Shown here piece after piece: positions 7,731 to 7,869 of a stretch of 7,869 nt of DNA. Within the stretch, counting starts at the first letter, position 1; every line of letters begins with the position of its first letter. A program made the translations under genes and the position numbers. The notes below the pieces were generated by a model. It was not told where the DNA came from, ran no database searches, and worked only from the letters and a program-made list of their open reading frames with translations. Where the stretch lies: NCBI GenBank assembly GCA_022702195.1, contig JAKONB010000591.1, positions 1 through 7,869 of the forward strand, read 5' to 3'. The stretch comes from Beijerinckiaceae bacterium (lineage in GTDB: Bacteria; Pseudomonadota; Alphaproteobacteria; Rhizobiales; Beijerinckiaceae).

Positions 7731-7869
7731 ATGATGGTTGAACCGATGAACTGGATCTCGGAGGTCGTGCGCCCCAAGATCAAGACCCTGTTCAAGCGCG
7801 AGACCCCGGAGAACCTCTGGGTCAAGTGCCCCGATACCGGGCAGATGGTGTTCCACAAGGAGGTGGAGA
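7731..7869 (+). CDS. accD: Acetyl-CoA carboxylase carboxyltransferase subunit beta, 3'-truncated by the window edge
   Basis: AccD with AccA transfers the carboxyl group from biotin carrier protein to acetyl-CoA, giving malonyl-CoA for fatty-acid synthesis. Only the first 46 codons are present. MNWISEVVRPKIKTLF followed by RETPENLWVKCPDTGQMVF is the characteristic alphaproteobacterial AccD start. ATG 7731 is chosen because AAGGA (7716-7720) lies 10 nt upstream; ATG 7734 and 7746 are in frame, and 7746 aligns with the family's usual MNW start. In E. coli this region begins a four-cysteine zinc ribbon with CxxC; here Cys33 is kept but the partner position is Thr36. The gene follows trpA by 55 bp with no visible terminator, so co-transcription is likely; trpA-accD-folC is a common order in this class. 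Confidence 0.93.
   Translation, partial: MMVEPMNWISEVVRPKIKTLFKRETPENLWVKCPDTGQMVFHKEVE

Noticed and set aside
6347..7858. A 503-codon minus-strand open frame crossing trpA, the intergenic region and the kinase start
   Set aside because: It spans three unrelated regions antisense to trpA and accD, and shows no recognisable domain.

Overview
The window is about 7.9 kb of very GC-rich DNA with a strong C/G bias at third codon positions, densely packed with genes. The organism is probably an alphaproteobacterium of the order Hyphomicrobiales, most likely Methylobacterium or Methylorubrum. This rests on my recognition of protein style: an AccD N-terminus with the alphaproteobacterial CxxS/T-G pattern, the trpA-accD gene order, a chemoreceptor with the N-terminal sensor type common in this group, and a small six-cysteine protein of a kind I associate with Methylobacterium. 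No database search was possible. I see no transposase, integrase, CRISPR array, rRNA, tRNA or sign of recent transfer, so this reads as ordinary chromosome.

Layout. Bases 1-1583 (+) hold the C-terminal part of a methyl-accepting chemotaxis protein that enters from the left edge. A 96-bp gap follows. Next come a polytopic membrane protein of unknown function (1680-2741, +) and hslU (2741-4054, +), which overlap by one base in a TGATG junction and are probably translationally coupled. A short convergent spacer (4055-4115) contains an imperfect hairpin that may terminate transcription from both sides. On the minus strand lie a small membrane-anchored six-cysteine protein (4445-4116) and, upstream of it, a hybrid sensor histidine kinase (6582-4507) with TM, PAS, HisKA, HATPase and two receiver domains. 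A 229-bp divergent region separates the kinase from trpA (6812-7675, +). trpA is followed 55 bp later by the beginning of accD, which runs off the right edge.

How the genes work together. trpA-accD is a housekeeping pair (last step of tryptophan synthesis; first step of fatty-acid synthesis) kept together in many alphaproteobacteria. HslU is the unfoldase of the HslUV protease; its peptidase partner hslV is not in the window, and the gene directly upstream is a membrane protein. The kinase has no separate response regulator beside it. Its output probably goes through its own C-terminal receiver to an unlinked phosphotransfer protein. The small Cys-rich protein downstream could be co-transcribed with it.

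I did not find a convincing new biological system. The points most worth a second look are the small six-cysteine protein behind the kinase, the inactive-looking first receiver of the kinase, and the coupling of hslU to a membrane protein of unknown function.
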